Positions 25,145 to 32,540 of a stretch of 32,540 bases of DNA are shown piece after piece. The stretch lies in assembly GCA_031292485.1 (NCBI GenBank), contig JARLHA010000065.1:1-32540 (forward strand). Direction: 5' to 3'. Each line of letters starts with the position of its first letter. Position 1 is the stretch's first letter. The stretch is from Mucilaginibacter sp. (GTDB taxonomy: Bacteria; Bacteroidota; Bacteroidia; Sphingobacteriales; Sphingobacteriaceae). A program made the translations under genes and the position numbers. The notes under the pieces were generated by a model. The model searched no databases, was not told the DNA's origin, and saw only the letters and a list, made by a program, of their open reading frames with translations.

Positions 25145-26245
25145 ATGACAAAACCAATTACTGCCCCCCGTCCAAACCGTACACTTTCACCAGGCGGTGT
25201 TCTTGTCTGGAGGATAGTTCAGGCGCTGGTGTGGTTGATCGGCATGTCCATTTTTATTTGTCTGATCTTTTATCCCAAAGTTGGCTTGATCGCCCTGTGG
25301 AACGTACTGATCCCGGTAGCACCTGCATTATTGGTTGTTGAAGGCGGCCTGTGGCGCAATGTTTGCCCACTGGCTATCATTAATTTATTTCCGAGGCATC
25401 TAAATCTTTCAAAAAAGAAAATAATGTCCGCTTCCCTGCAGGCTAAGTTGCAGTTGGTGGCCATTATTGCTTTGTTCATCATCGTCCCGTTACGGCATCT
25501 TATTTTTAACACAAACGGGGAGGCAACAGCCATTTTGCTTTTTACAGCAACCGTGGTAAGTGTATCCATGGGATTTGTTTACGATTGGAAAAGTGGCTGG
25601 TGCAACTCCTTATGCCCGGTACATCCGGTCGAAAAATTGTATGGGGGCAATACTTTGTTTTCCATGCCCAACGCCCATTGTGATCAATGCATCAACTGTT
25701 CGGTCCCCTGCCCCGATTCTACCCCAAACCTGCATCCGTCCTCATCCAAAAAAACAGTCTATAACCACTTCAGCGGACTTTTAACTATTGGCGGCTTGCC
25801 GGGTTTTATCTGGGGCTATTTCCAGGTGCCCGATCAATCGGGAGCAATAAATTATCAAAATTTATTTACCGACTTTGAAATGCCCGTTTTGGGCCTGTGT
25901 ATAACTTTAGGCCTGTACTTGTTGCTGAAAAGGCTGGTAAATAAAAAAAGTGAAAGGGCCCTCATAAACTGCTTTGCTGCGGCAGGCGTTTCCTGCTACT
26001 ACTGGTTCAGGATCCCGGCGCTTCTCGGCTTCAGTAAATTTTCAAATGATGTTGTATTGCTTAACTTAAAAAATACTGTCCCTCAATGGAGCATTTTTAT
26101 AATAACAGTTTTAACAACACTCTTCTTTTTTTGGTGGCTGGTTTTCCGCAAGCGAAATCATAAAAGCTGGGTAATACGTCCCGAATTTGCTAAAGAGGCT
26201 AAGCATAATAAGGTACTAAAAGTTAGCCTTCAACAAGGTTCATAA
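25145..26245 (+). CDS. Membrane-bound [4Fe-4S] ferredoxin-like protein (NapH/CcoG-like)
   Basis: About 366 aa with roughly nine membrane helices. A classical cluster motif is present: Cys 179, 182, 185 and 189 in HCDQCINCSVPCP. Further Cys occur at NVCPL (C74) and GWCNSLCPVHP (C153, C157), typical of NapH/polyferredoxin membrane proteins. It probably passes electrons between the quinone pool and a redox partner or maturation system. An upstream ATG at 25085 would add 20 hydrophobic residues. I prefer 25145 because MTKPITAPRPNR makes a usual cytoplasmic start, but this is not certain. It is divergent from the diheme cytochrome. Confidence 0.75.
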   Translation: MTKPITAPRPNRTLSPGGVLVWRIVQALVWLIGMSIFICLIFYPKVGLIALWNVLIPVAPALLVVEGGLWRNVCPLAIINLFPRHLNLSKKKIMSASLQAKLQLVAIIALFIIVPLRHLIFNTNGEATAILLFTATVVSVSMGFVYDWKSGWCNSLCPVHPVEKLYGGNTLFSMPNAHCDQCINCSVPCPDSTPNLHPSSSKKTVYNHFSGLLTIGGLPGFIWGYFQVPDQSGAINYQNLFTDFEMPVLGLCITLGLYLLLKRLVNKKSERALINCFAAAGVSCYYWFRIPALLGFSKFSNDVVLLNLKNTVPQWSIFIITVLTTLFFFWWLVFRKRNHKSWVIRPEFAKEAKHNKVLKVSLQQGS

Positions 26246-26284
26246 ATCGTTCTTTTAAAAAGTTCATTCCGGAATATTAAGTTA

Positions 26285-27310
26285 TTATGCGGAAACGAGG
26301 TTTTTAACGTCTTCCAATTTACGGCAGCTGTTGGTAGTAATAATGTTATTGGTATTATGTTTGAAGTAGTTGACGATGATTGCTTCTTCACTGTCATCCG
26401 CAAACAGTTTATCAAAAGCCAGTTCCGTTTCGGGGATGCTTTCAAAATTTTTATTTTCCGTGGCCTGCTTAACCAGGATATTCTTTAAAGCTACGGGCCG
26501 CCGGTTTCTTACACTAACTGTTGTGCTTACGCCAAATAATACCTGTGGTTTGGTTTCCAGGCCGATATTGAAAACATATTGTTCCATTTCCTCAAAATCA
26601 AGGTTCTGGCAGTTGATATATAAACAGCCGTCGCGGATGCCAATTACCTTCCCGCTATAACGGTGCCCTTCGGATACCGAACGCACAATGATTTGCCCGT
26701 TTTCAATTTCCTTTAAAATAAACGGCGTCTTTATCACGTTCCGGCTGCCATCAGTTTTAGGGTAATACAAAAAATAATCGCCCAGGTAATAACTTTTAAT
26801 AATAGATAATGAAGTGCGGCCGAAACCATTGTTCGGATATGAATGCCGCGACAAAGTATTATGATATACTTCCTTGCGGTCTTCCGGCACTTTTTGCCAT
26901 TCATCCCATTCCGAAAATGGTATTTGCAAGAAAACTACCAGGCAGTTTATCTTTATATATTTCGCGTCGCCGCCACTCCAGTAACTTTGCAAAGTTTTAC
27001 CGCTAACCCAATTAAAAACCCGGTATTCGCCCAGGTTGCCCAGGTACTTAATAAAATCATACAGATGGCTGCACCGCAATGCGCGCAGCTGTTTTTCAAG
27101 ACTTTGTTTGCCGATGATAAGGTTCATCTCCACCAGGTCGGGATTAGCCTGTACTTCTTTGCTGATCTGCTTGTTGATCAATTTTGCAACCAGGTTAAAT
27201 TGCGTCCGGGTAAAATTATCCCATTTGTTGCCTTTGTTTTTACTCTTCAACGAGGCAATGATCGCCGGGTGCTCTTCGATGGCTGTTTTTAGCTTTTCGG
27301 ATAACTGCAT
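26285..27310 (-). CDS. Unrecognised 341-aa cytosolic protein
   Basis: I do not recognise this protein. It has no signal peptide or membrane helix. Residues 1-95 are helical and charged (QLSEKLKTAIEEHPAIIASL, then LEKQLRALRCSHLYDFIKYL). A middle section (~95-290) is mixed with many beta-like stretches (YFLYYPKTDGSRNVIKT, GHRYSGKVIGIRDG, CLYINCQNLDFEEMEQYVF). The C-terminal ~50 residues are polar. The middle resembles sensory or carbohydrate-related folds only loosely. The start at 27310 is the first ATG after the intergenic region it shares with susC, so it could be co-regulated with the SusC/D pair. Confidence 0.6.
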   Translation of the reverse strand: MQLSEKLKTAIEEHPAIIASLKSKNKGNKWDNFTRTQFNLVAKLINKQISKEVQANPDLVEMNLIIGKQSLEKQLRALRCSHLYDFIKYLGNLGEYRVFNWVSGKTLQSYWSGGDAKYIKINCLVVFLQIPFSEWDEWQKVPEDRKEVYHNTLSRHSYPNNGFGRTSLSIIKSYYLGDYFLYYPKTDGSRNVIKTPFILKEIENGQIIVRSVSEGHRYSGKVIGIRDGCLYINCQNLDFEEMEQYVFNIGLETKPQVLFGVSTTVSVRNRRPVALKNILVKQATENKNFESIPETELAFDKLFADDSEEAIIVNYFKHNTNNIITTNSCRKLEDVKNLVSA

Positions 27311-27713
27311 AGTATCATTTATACTTTTTTTATTTTGATTGTTATCTTCTTTTTTTCCCTTTTACTACTAAAAAACCTGTAAAACAGGGATGACAATGCC
27401 GGATCAAACGCATTAATCATTTGTCAAAAATTTGACCAATAAATATACTTAAATTTGACTAAATATAAAACACTGTAAATCAAATAATAAACTTTTTTTT
27501 GTAATTTTAATATGACTTATATTTATACTGATTTGACTTATTGATATTTAATTAAAAAATATTCCACGTATTAAATTTGTTAACGCATAATTTATTTCAC
27601 GGACAAGGGGCATGTTTTTTAACAAACTAAGTATCCATTTTAAAGAAAAAAGCATTATTGAAACTACCCTTTTTATCATCAAAAAATAGAGTTTAAAACC
27701 CAAACTGCATTCT
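27311..27713. promoter_or_regulatory. Shared upstream region with repeated ATTTGAC sites
   Basis: The palindrome GTCAAA-AA-TTTGAC lies at 27423-27436. Further ATTTGAC copies are at 27453-27459 and 27531-27537. TAAATTTG at 27572-27579 (also 27450-27457) matches the -7 consensus TAnnTTTG and is 134 bases before the susC ATG. The repeats are candidate regulator sites for susC and/or the opposite gene. No ORF seen. Confidence 0.5.
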
Positions 27714-30700
27714 ATGAAGAAAAATTTACGCTTATTTACCGTTTCACTATCTCTTTTACTTTGTTTTATGGTTCCCCGCCTGGCAATGGCGCAGTCCCAT
27801 ATATTAAAAGGTGTTGTTGTTGATACACAAGGAGAACCATTACCCGGCGTGTCCGTTATGATCCAGGGAACAAACCTGGGGGTTACTACCGCTACCGATG
27901 GCAGCTTTTCCATGTCATTGAAAGGAGAAAGCAATGTACTCGTTCTCTCTTTTATCGGTTTTGATAAAAAGGCTATTCAAATTAAATCGGAAACAACTAT
28001 TCGCATAACCCTTCAGGAATCAAAAGCCGAACTAAAAGAAGTGGTTGTAGTAGGCTATGGCAGCCAGAAAAAGAGTGAAGTGACAGGTGCCATATCATCC
28101 ATAAAAAACAAGGAATTTAAAGATCAACCGGTATCAAATCTTGCGGCAAGTATCGAAGGGAAATTGTCGGGCGTTAATGTAACACAGCCATCAGGCACGC
28201 CGGGAGCAGGTTTGCTGGTGAGTATCCGCGGCGCGCAAAATCCTTTATATGTTATTGACGGGGTACCTATGGAAAGCGAAAGTAATTCCTCATTGGGAAC
28301 TTCTTATAACCTTTCGGGCCAGTCAGTGGGCAGCGGCCAAAATATCAGTTCAATTTCCGATATCAATCCTGATGATATTGAATCCATTGAAATATTAAAA
28401 GATGCTTCAAAAGCTATTTATGGGTCACGTGCTGCCAACGGAGTAGTATTAGTGACCACTAAACGTGGCAAGGCCGGCCAAACGGTTCTTGATTTTAATA
28501 TGAATATCGGGGTACAGTCTGTTGAAAAAGAAATTCCATTTTTAAACTCCCGGCAGTTTTATAACCTCACCAATACGGCTATAAAAAATGATATCTGGAT
28601 CTACCATAACGATATCGCGACAAACAACCCGAACCCGCATTTCGCATTGTCTGATATGCAGGCTGCCGGCATCGTAGATGCCAACGGAAAAGCAATACCC
28701 AACCCCGCTGCGCCTTATTATGATTTAAAAAGCGGCATCAACACCAATTGGGAAAATGCCATTTTCCGCACCGCCCCGGTTGCTGACTATGAAATATCCG
28801 CACGCGGGGGCACCGACAAAACAAAGTTTTTTATTGGCGGCAGTTATTACGACCAGGATGGTATCATCATTAATAACTACTACAAACGCTATAATTTGCG
28901 GGCCAATATTGATAACCAGGCTACCGACAAGTTGTCTTTTGGTTTAAACACAAGTGCATCCTACTCGGACGATAAACGAAGCTTTAATGACAATACCTAT
29001 ACCGGCATTGTTACCAACGCTTTGGGCGCATCGCCTTTAATGCCCGTTTATTCGTCGCCGGGGGTATATGCTAATTTTACACAATACCAGGCGTATTGGT
29101 TATCTGATAACCCGGTAAAATCAGCCAAAGAAATCAATGCCCATACCTATACCGACAGGTTCATTTCGTCATTGTTTGCCGAGTATAAGATCATGAAGGA
29201 CCTGAAATTTAAATCAACCTGGTCAATTGATTATAACGATGTAAACGATAACCAATATTTTTCACCGCTCACAGTGGATGCACAAGCCGTGGGCGGAAAA
29301 CTTTTGTTAGGCGAATCCAAAACAATGACCTGGCTAAATGAAAACACATTTAATTATCAGCACCAGTTCGGAAAAAACAATTTAACGCTGCTGGCCGGTT
29401 ATTCGCAACAGCAAAGTAAAATTGAACTCTCACAGGGTGGAGGCGAAGGGTTTCCCGGAACCGGCGGGGTTCAAAATATCAACAATGCCGCCACACCGAT
29501 CGTCGTTATTATTCCATATCCGTTGGTTTATGATGCGCTGCGTTCATTCATTTCGCGGGCGAATTATAGCTATGACGAAAAATACCTGCTGTCATTTATT
29601 ATGCGTGCAGATGGTTCATCAAAGTTTGCTCCCGGGCATCAGTGGGGATATTTCCCTTCAGCCTCATTAGGCTGGAATATGACTAACGAAAGTTTTTTAC
29701 AGGACAACAAAAACATCAACTCATTAAAACTGCGCGCAAGCTATGGCTTATCCGGCGACCAGGATAACGTGCCCTCCTATCAGGATTATGCCTATTGGGG
29801 CGCTGCAAAATATAATGGCGATGCCGGTTTTGTGCCCTATAATATCTTGGGCCCGGCACCGCTTACCTGGCAGACCAACAAAACCTTTAACATTGGTGCG
29901 GATTTTGAGTTATTCAACCATTTTATCAGTGGTTCGGTTGAATATTTCATCTCTGATGAAACCAAATTACTGAACCAGGAACAGATTCCCGGCACAAGCG
30001 GCTTTCAATGGGCCTACGCCAACTCCGGCAAAATTGAAGATAAAGGGCTGGAAATTCAGTTCAACACCAATAACATAAAAAGCCGGGACTTTACATGGAC
30101 AAGCTCTTTCAACATCTCCTTCCTGAAAAACACTATAAAATCATTAGCGGTAGATAACCAGTATGTAAGCTCCTATAACGATCAGTCGCCGACCAATATT
30201 TTGAAAGTAGGGCAACCGGTGGGTACTTTCATCGGCGTACGTTTTGCCGGTGTTGATCCTGCCAACGGCGACGCCCTTTACTATGCCGCTGATGGCACCA
30301 AGGAAAGGGCCGACCAGGTTAACTTTACGCGCGATGCTACCATAATAGGTAATGCCCGCCCTAAATTTTTTGGAGGGTTTACCAACGAATTCAAATACAA
30401 AAAATTTGATGCCCTTATATCTACCCAGTTCACTTATGGCAACAAGGTATTCAACCTGATCCGCACCACCTACGAAAGTTTAGGCTGGAGCAGCGCTTCT
30501 ACCCCAAGCGGCGCTTATCTGGGCGGCGTGTACGCCAATAACGATACCCGAGTGTTAGGGGCATGGTCACACCCCGGCCAGATCACCAATATCCCGCGGC
30601 CATCGTTTTTATTGCAAAACTATTTCCCCAACTCTGATCAATTCCTGGAAAACGGTTCATTCCTGAAGGTCCGCACCGTTAATATTGGTTACACCCTTGG

Positions 30701-30890
30701 CAAAACAAAATACTTTAACAGCATCCGGTTTTATTTACAGGCCGAAAACTTACTAACGATATCAAACTATATCGGTTTTGATCCCGAAGTAAGTTCTACA
30801 GGCGGCGCGAATGCAGCTACAGCGGGGATCGATTATGCAGCGTACCCGCCCGCGCGCACAATTAGTTTAGGTGTTGATGTTAAATTTTAA
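27714..30890 (+). CDS. SusC/RagA-type TonB-dependent outer-membrane transporter
   Basis: A 1058-aa protein with signal peptide (1-26, ending LAMA). A carboxypeptidase-regulatory-like domain follows (~30-105: GVVVDTQGEPLPGVSVMIQG, TATDGSFSM). The SusC signature ELKEVVVVGYGSQKKSEVTG (118-137) leads to the plug domain (~115-235, with PLYVIDGVPM and YGSRAANGVVLVTT). The rest is a 22-strand beta-barrel ending in DVKF. It imports a substrate, usually a glycan fragment, across the outer membrane with its SusD partner. Length is typical of the RagA/SusC class. susD starts 12 bases downstream. Substrate not readable: no glycoside hydrolase or anti-sigma/ECF gene is adjacent in the window. Confidence 0.95.
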   Translation: MKKNLRLFTVSLSLLLCFMVPRLAMAQSHILKGVVVDTQGEPLPGVSVMIQGTNLGVTTATDGSFSMSLKGESNVLVLSFIGFDKKAIQIKSETTIRITLQESKAELKEVVVVGYGSQKKSEVTGAISSIKNKEFKDQPVSNLAASIEGKLSGVNVTQPSGTPGAGLLVSIRGAQNPLYVIDGVPMESESNSSLGTSYNLSGQSVGSGQNISSISDINPDDIESIEILKDASKAIYGSRAANGVVLVTTKRGKAGQTVLDFNMNIGVQSVEKEIPFLNSRQFYNLTNTAIKNDIWIYHNDIATNNPNPHFALSDMQAAGIVDANGKAIPNPAAPYYDLKSGINTNWENAIFRTAPVADYEISARGGTDKTKFFIGGSYYDQDGIIINNYYKRYNLRANIDNQATDKLSFGLNTSASYSDDKRSFNDNTYTGIVTNALGASPLMPVYSSPGVYANFTQYQAYWLSDNPVKSAKEINAHTYTDRFISSLFAEYKIMKDLKFKSTWSIDYNDVNDNQYFSPLTVDAQAVGGKLLLGESKTMTWLNENTFNYQHQFGKNNLTLLAGYSQQQSKIELSQGGGEGFPGTGGVQNINNAATPIVVIIPYPLVYDALRSFISRANYSYDEKYLLSFIMRADGSSKFAPGHQWGYFPSASLGWNMTNESFLQDNKNINSLKLRASYGLSGDQDNVPSYQDYAYWGAAKYNGDAGFVPYNILGPAPLTWQTNKTFNIGADFELFNHFISGSVEYFISDETKLLNQEQIPGTSGFQWAYANSGKIEDKGLEIQFNTNNIKSRDFTWTSSFNISFLKNTIKSLAVDNQYVSSYNDQSPTNILKVGQPVGTFIGVRFAGVDPANGDALYYAADGTKERADQVNFTRDATIIGNARPKFFGGFTNEFKYKKFDALISTQFTYGNKVFNLIRTTYESLGWSSASTPSGAYLGGVYANNDTRVLGAWSHPGQITNIPRPSFLLQNYFPNSDQFLENGSFLKVRTVNIGYTLGKTKYFNSIRFYLQAENLLTISNYIGFDPEVSSTGGANAATAGIDYAAYPPARTISLGVDVKF

Positions 30891-30902
30891 TTAAGAAGTA
30901 AA

Positions 30903-32297
30903 ATGAAGAAATTAATCCATATATCCTTTTTTAGTTTAATCGCTGCATTCGTCATTACACTAAACAGCTGTGTTAAGCTAAAACAAATATCACCAACTGC
31001 CGTTCAGGCATCGCAACTTTTTAAAGATTCAACCGGGCTTTCGTCGGCACTCGTCGGGCTTTACAGCACCCTTGAAGTACAGGACTATTATGGCGCGAAT
31101 TACCCCATGATGTGCGACCTCAACAGCGACAATGGCGTTGCCGGTGGTTATAACAATACCTCGTTAAATGAATTCGGCTCCTATAATGTAACCTCATCCA
31201 ACATCTTTATCCAGAACACCTATGTGGCGATTTACAAAACCGTTGCCACAGCCAATGCCATTTTAGCAGGGGAGAGCACCGTAACAGGGGCATCACAACA
31301 ATATCTCAATTCAGTAAAAGGTCAGGCATTGGCACTTAGGGCAATGGCGCATTTCGACTTGCTCAGGGCTTTTGGATATCATTGGGACCTTACTTCGCCG
31401 TTTGGTATCCCGGTAGTAACCACCGTGCAAACAAGTACCGGTATAGTGCCCCGAAGCACCGTTGCCGCCACTTATGCCGCCATTATTTCAGACTTGCAAC
31501 AGGCCGCAACACTATTGAAATCAAATACCGGTCGCAACCCTAATTATGTTAACCCGGCCATTGTTAATGCTTTACTGGCACGGGTTTATTTGTACGAAAA
31601 GGATTATACCAACGCCGCCAAATATGCGACATTAGTTATTAATGATGGCGCATATACGGTACTTGATAAAAACAATTTTACCAATATTTACACCTCGCAT
31701 AACAGCAAGGAATCCATTTTCGAACTGCCTTTTAACCAGCAAAACCAAAGCGAATATAACGCTACCACTTATGCCCGCCCGGACGCGGCTTCAACCGAGG
31801 TTTTATTTATTTTGAATCCTAACCTGCAGGCATTTTTCCAAAGCCGACCGGGAGATTTGCGCTATAACCTGGTGGACACGCTCAACCCTAATGGGTATTT
31901 GCGCACCCTTAAATATGCCAGCGATATCAAACAAAAAGATAATTCGGCGCTGGTGATCCGTATTTCAGAAATGTATTTGATCAGGGCCGAAGCATTGGGC
32001 CGTAGCAGCGGGCTTGCCGACGTGAATATGATCAGGACAAATCGTGGCCTGGCTGCATTAACCGGTGCTGATGTACCCGACGATGTCACCTATGCCCAGG
32101 TGGTTGCTGATGAAAACCGCGCGGAGTTCAATTTTGAAGGCCACCGCTATTTTGACCTGGCACGGACCGGGCAAGTTGTAAATGTATTAACACCATTAAC
32201 CAGTTTAACGGTAACTATAGCCAATTCATGTTACCCGATACCATTAAGAGAGATCAGCGCGACCGGAGGAACTGTTGTTCAAAACCCTGGTTACTGA
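30903..32297 (+). CDS. SusD/RagB-type surface glycan-binding lipoprotein
   Basis: A 464-aa lipoprotein. The signal peptide ends in the lipobox TLNSC (Cys 23). The N-terminal SusD-like part and TPR-type helices follow (SVKGQALALRAMAHFDLLRA, ALLARVYLYEKDYTNAAKYA), then the RagB/SusD region with GHRYFDLARTGQ near the C-terminus. It ends QNPGY, the usual terminus of this family, so it looks complete. It caps the SusC barrel and binds substrate at the cell surface. The stop TGA (32295-32297) coincides with the likely start of a group II intron (GAGCG from 32296), so the last two bases of the stop may be intron-derived. Confidence 0.95.
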   Translation: MKKLIHISFFSLIAAFVITLNSCVKLKQISPTAVQASQLFKDSTGLSSALVGLYSTLEVQDYYGANYPMMCDLNSDNGVAGGYNNTSLNEFGSYNVTSSNIFIQNTYVAIYKTVATANAILAGESTVTGASQQYLNSVKGQALALRAMAHFDLLRAFGYHWDLTSPFGIPVVTTVQTSTGIVPRSTVAATYAAIISDLQQAATLLKSNTGRNPNYVNPAIVNALLARVYLYEKDYTNAAKYATLVINDGAYTVLDKNNFTNIYTSHNSKESIFELPFNQQNQSEYNATTYARPDAASTEVLFILNPNLQAFFQSRPGDLRYNLVDTLNPNGYLRTLKYASDIKQKDNSALVIRISEMYLIRAEALGRSSGLADVNMIRTNRGLAALTGADVPDDVTYAQVVADENRAEFNFEGHRYFDLARTGQVVNVLTPLTSLTVTIANSCYPIPLREISATGGTVVQNPGY

Positions 32298-32540
32298 GCG
32301 CCATGAACGATTTGCGCAGCAAATCGGTGCTGTTTGAATGATGGGAGTAGGTCTCCAGGTATCGGCTTGCAGGAGCAGGTATCAAACCACTGTTAAGTTG
32401 CTTTGGTAAAGAGCCAAGGTGGGAAGCGTTAGCAGAAAAGGCACCAGGAAGGTGTCAGGTAAGTATAAAGAAGACGAATGCAAATGAACTGCCGATGAGG
32501 CGTCGAAAGGATTAGATGATGTCAAAACTAAAGTACAGTA
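32296..32540 (+). mobile_element. 5' end of a group II intron (runs off the window)
   Basis: From GAGCGCC onward the sequence resembles the 5' domain I of bacterial group II introns. GAGCG stands in for the GUGYG 5' splice-site consensus. GTAAAGAGCC, GGTGGGAAGCG, GACGAATGCAAATGAACT, CGATGAGGCGTCGAAAGG and ATGATGTCAAAACTAAAGTAC are segments I recall from domain I of Bacteroidetes introns. No ORF is open here, as expected before the reverse transcriptase/maturase. The 5' boundary is assigned by consensus to 32296; it could be a base or two away. Confidence 0.8.

Overview
The window looks like a chromosomal segment of a Bacteroidota member, most likely Sphingobacteriaceae (Mucilaginibacter/Pedobacter-like). 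The basis is a SusC/SusD pair, TAnnTTTG-type -7 promoter boxes, a sialate O-acetylesterase and a GH36-like enzyme of Bacteroidetes style, a DUF2304/GT2 glycan cluster and a PAP2_C sphingomyelin-synthase-like protein. The taxonomic placement is inference from gene content, not a search result.

Region 1 (1 to about 5500) reads as an accessory island, visibly AT-richer than the rest over its first 3.9 kb. It opens inside the end of an IS21-like element (three 24-bp-spaced GGTCACTTT repeats) that has cut off the 5' part of an AbiGi-like abortive-infection gene. Then follow a RES-domain toxin with a HEPN/RES N-terminal domain (minus strand), a tight two-gene operon (double zinc-ribbon protein with two winged-helix-like repeats, then a protein with a third copy of that repeat fused to a HEPN-like domain), and a separate 387-aa protein carrying a canonical HEPN RNase motif, RNFVAH. 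The right edge is marked by the 3' end of a tRNA without its 5' part, followed by a strong intrinsic terminator. That is the classic scar of integration into a tRNA gene. No integrase is visible; it would lie left of the window.

Region 2 (5.7-17.3 kb) is mostly core genome: secreted sialate O-acetylesterase, fatty acid hydroxylase, diadenylate cyclase CdaA, truncated haemoglobin, a polyprenyl diphosphate synthase/TerC pair joined by a TAATG overlap, a small secreted Arg-rich protein, tRNA-Ser(GGA), an eroded beta-propeller gene, a NYN-LOTUS protein, the sphingomyelin-synthase-like protein, and a merC/Fur-family/amidase group with a perfect 19-bp palindrome (probable metalloregulator operator) in front of merC.

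Region 3 (17.5-27.3 kb) holds a Tat-exported GH36-like glycosidase, a small zinc-ribbon protein, a GT2/DUF2304/methyltransferase operon, a GT-C plus TPR membrane protein, a diheme c-type cytochrome divergent from a membrane [4Fe-4S] protein, and an unrecognised 341-aa protein.

Region 4 (27.3 kb to the end) is a SusC/SusD glycan-uptake pair. The 5' end of a group II intron begins exactly at the susD stop codon and runs off the window. The most interesting candidate for an undescribed system is the zinc-ribbon/winged-helix plus HEPN operon at 1947-3876.
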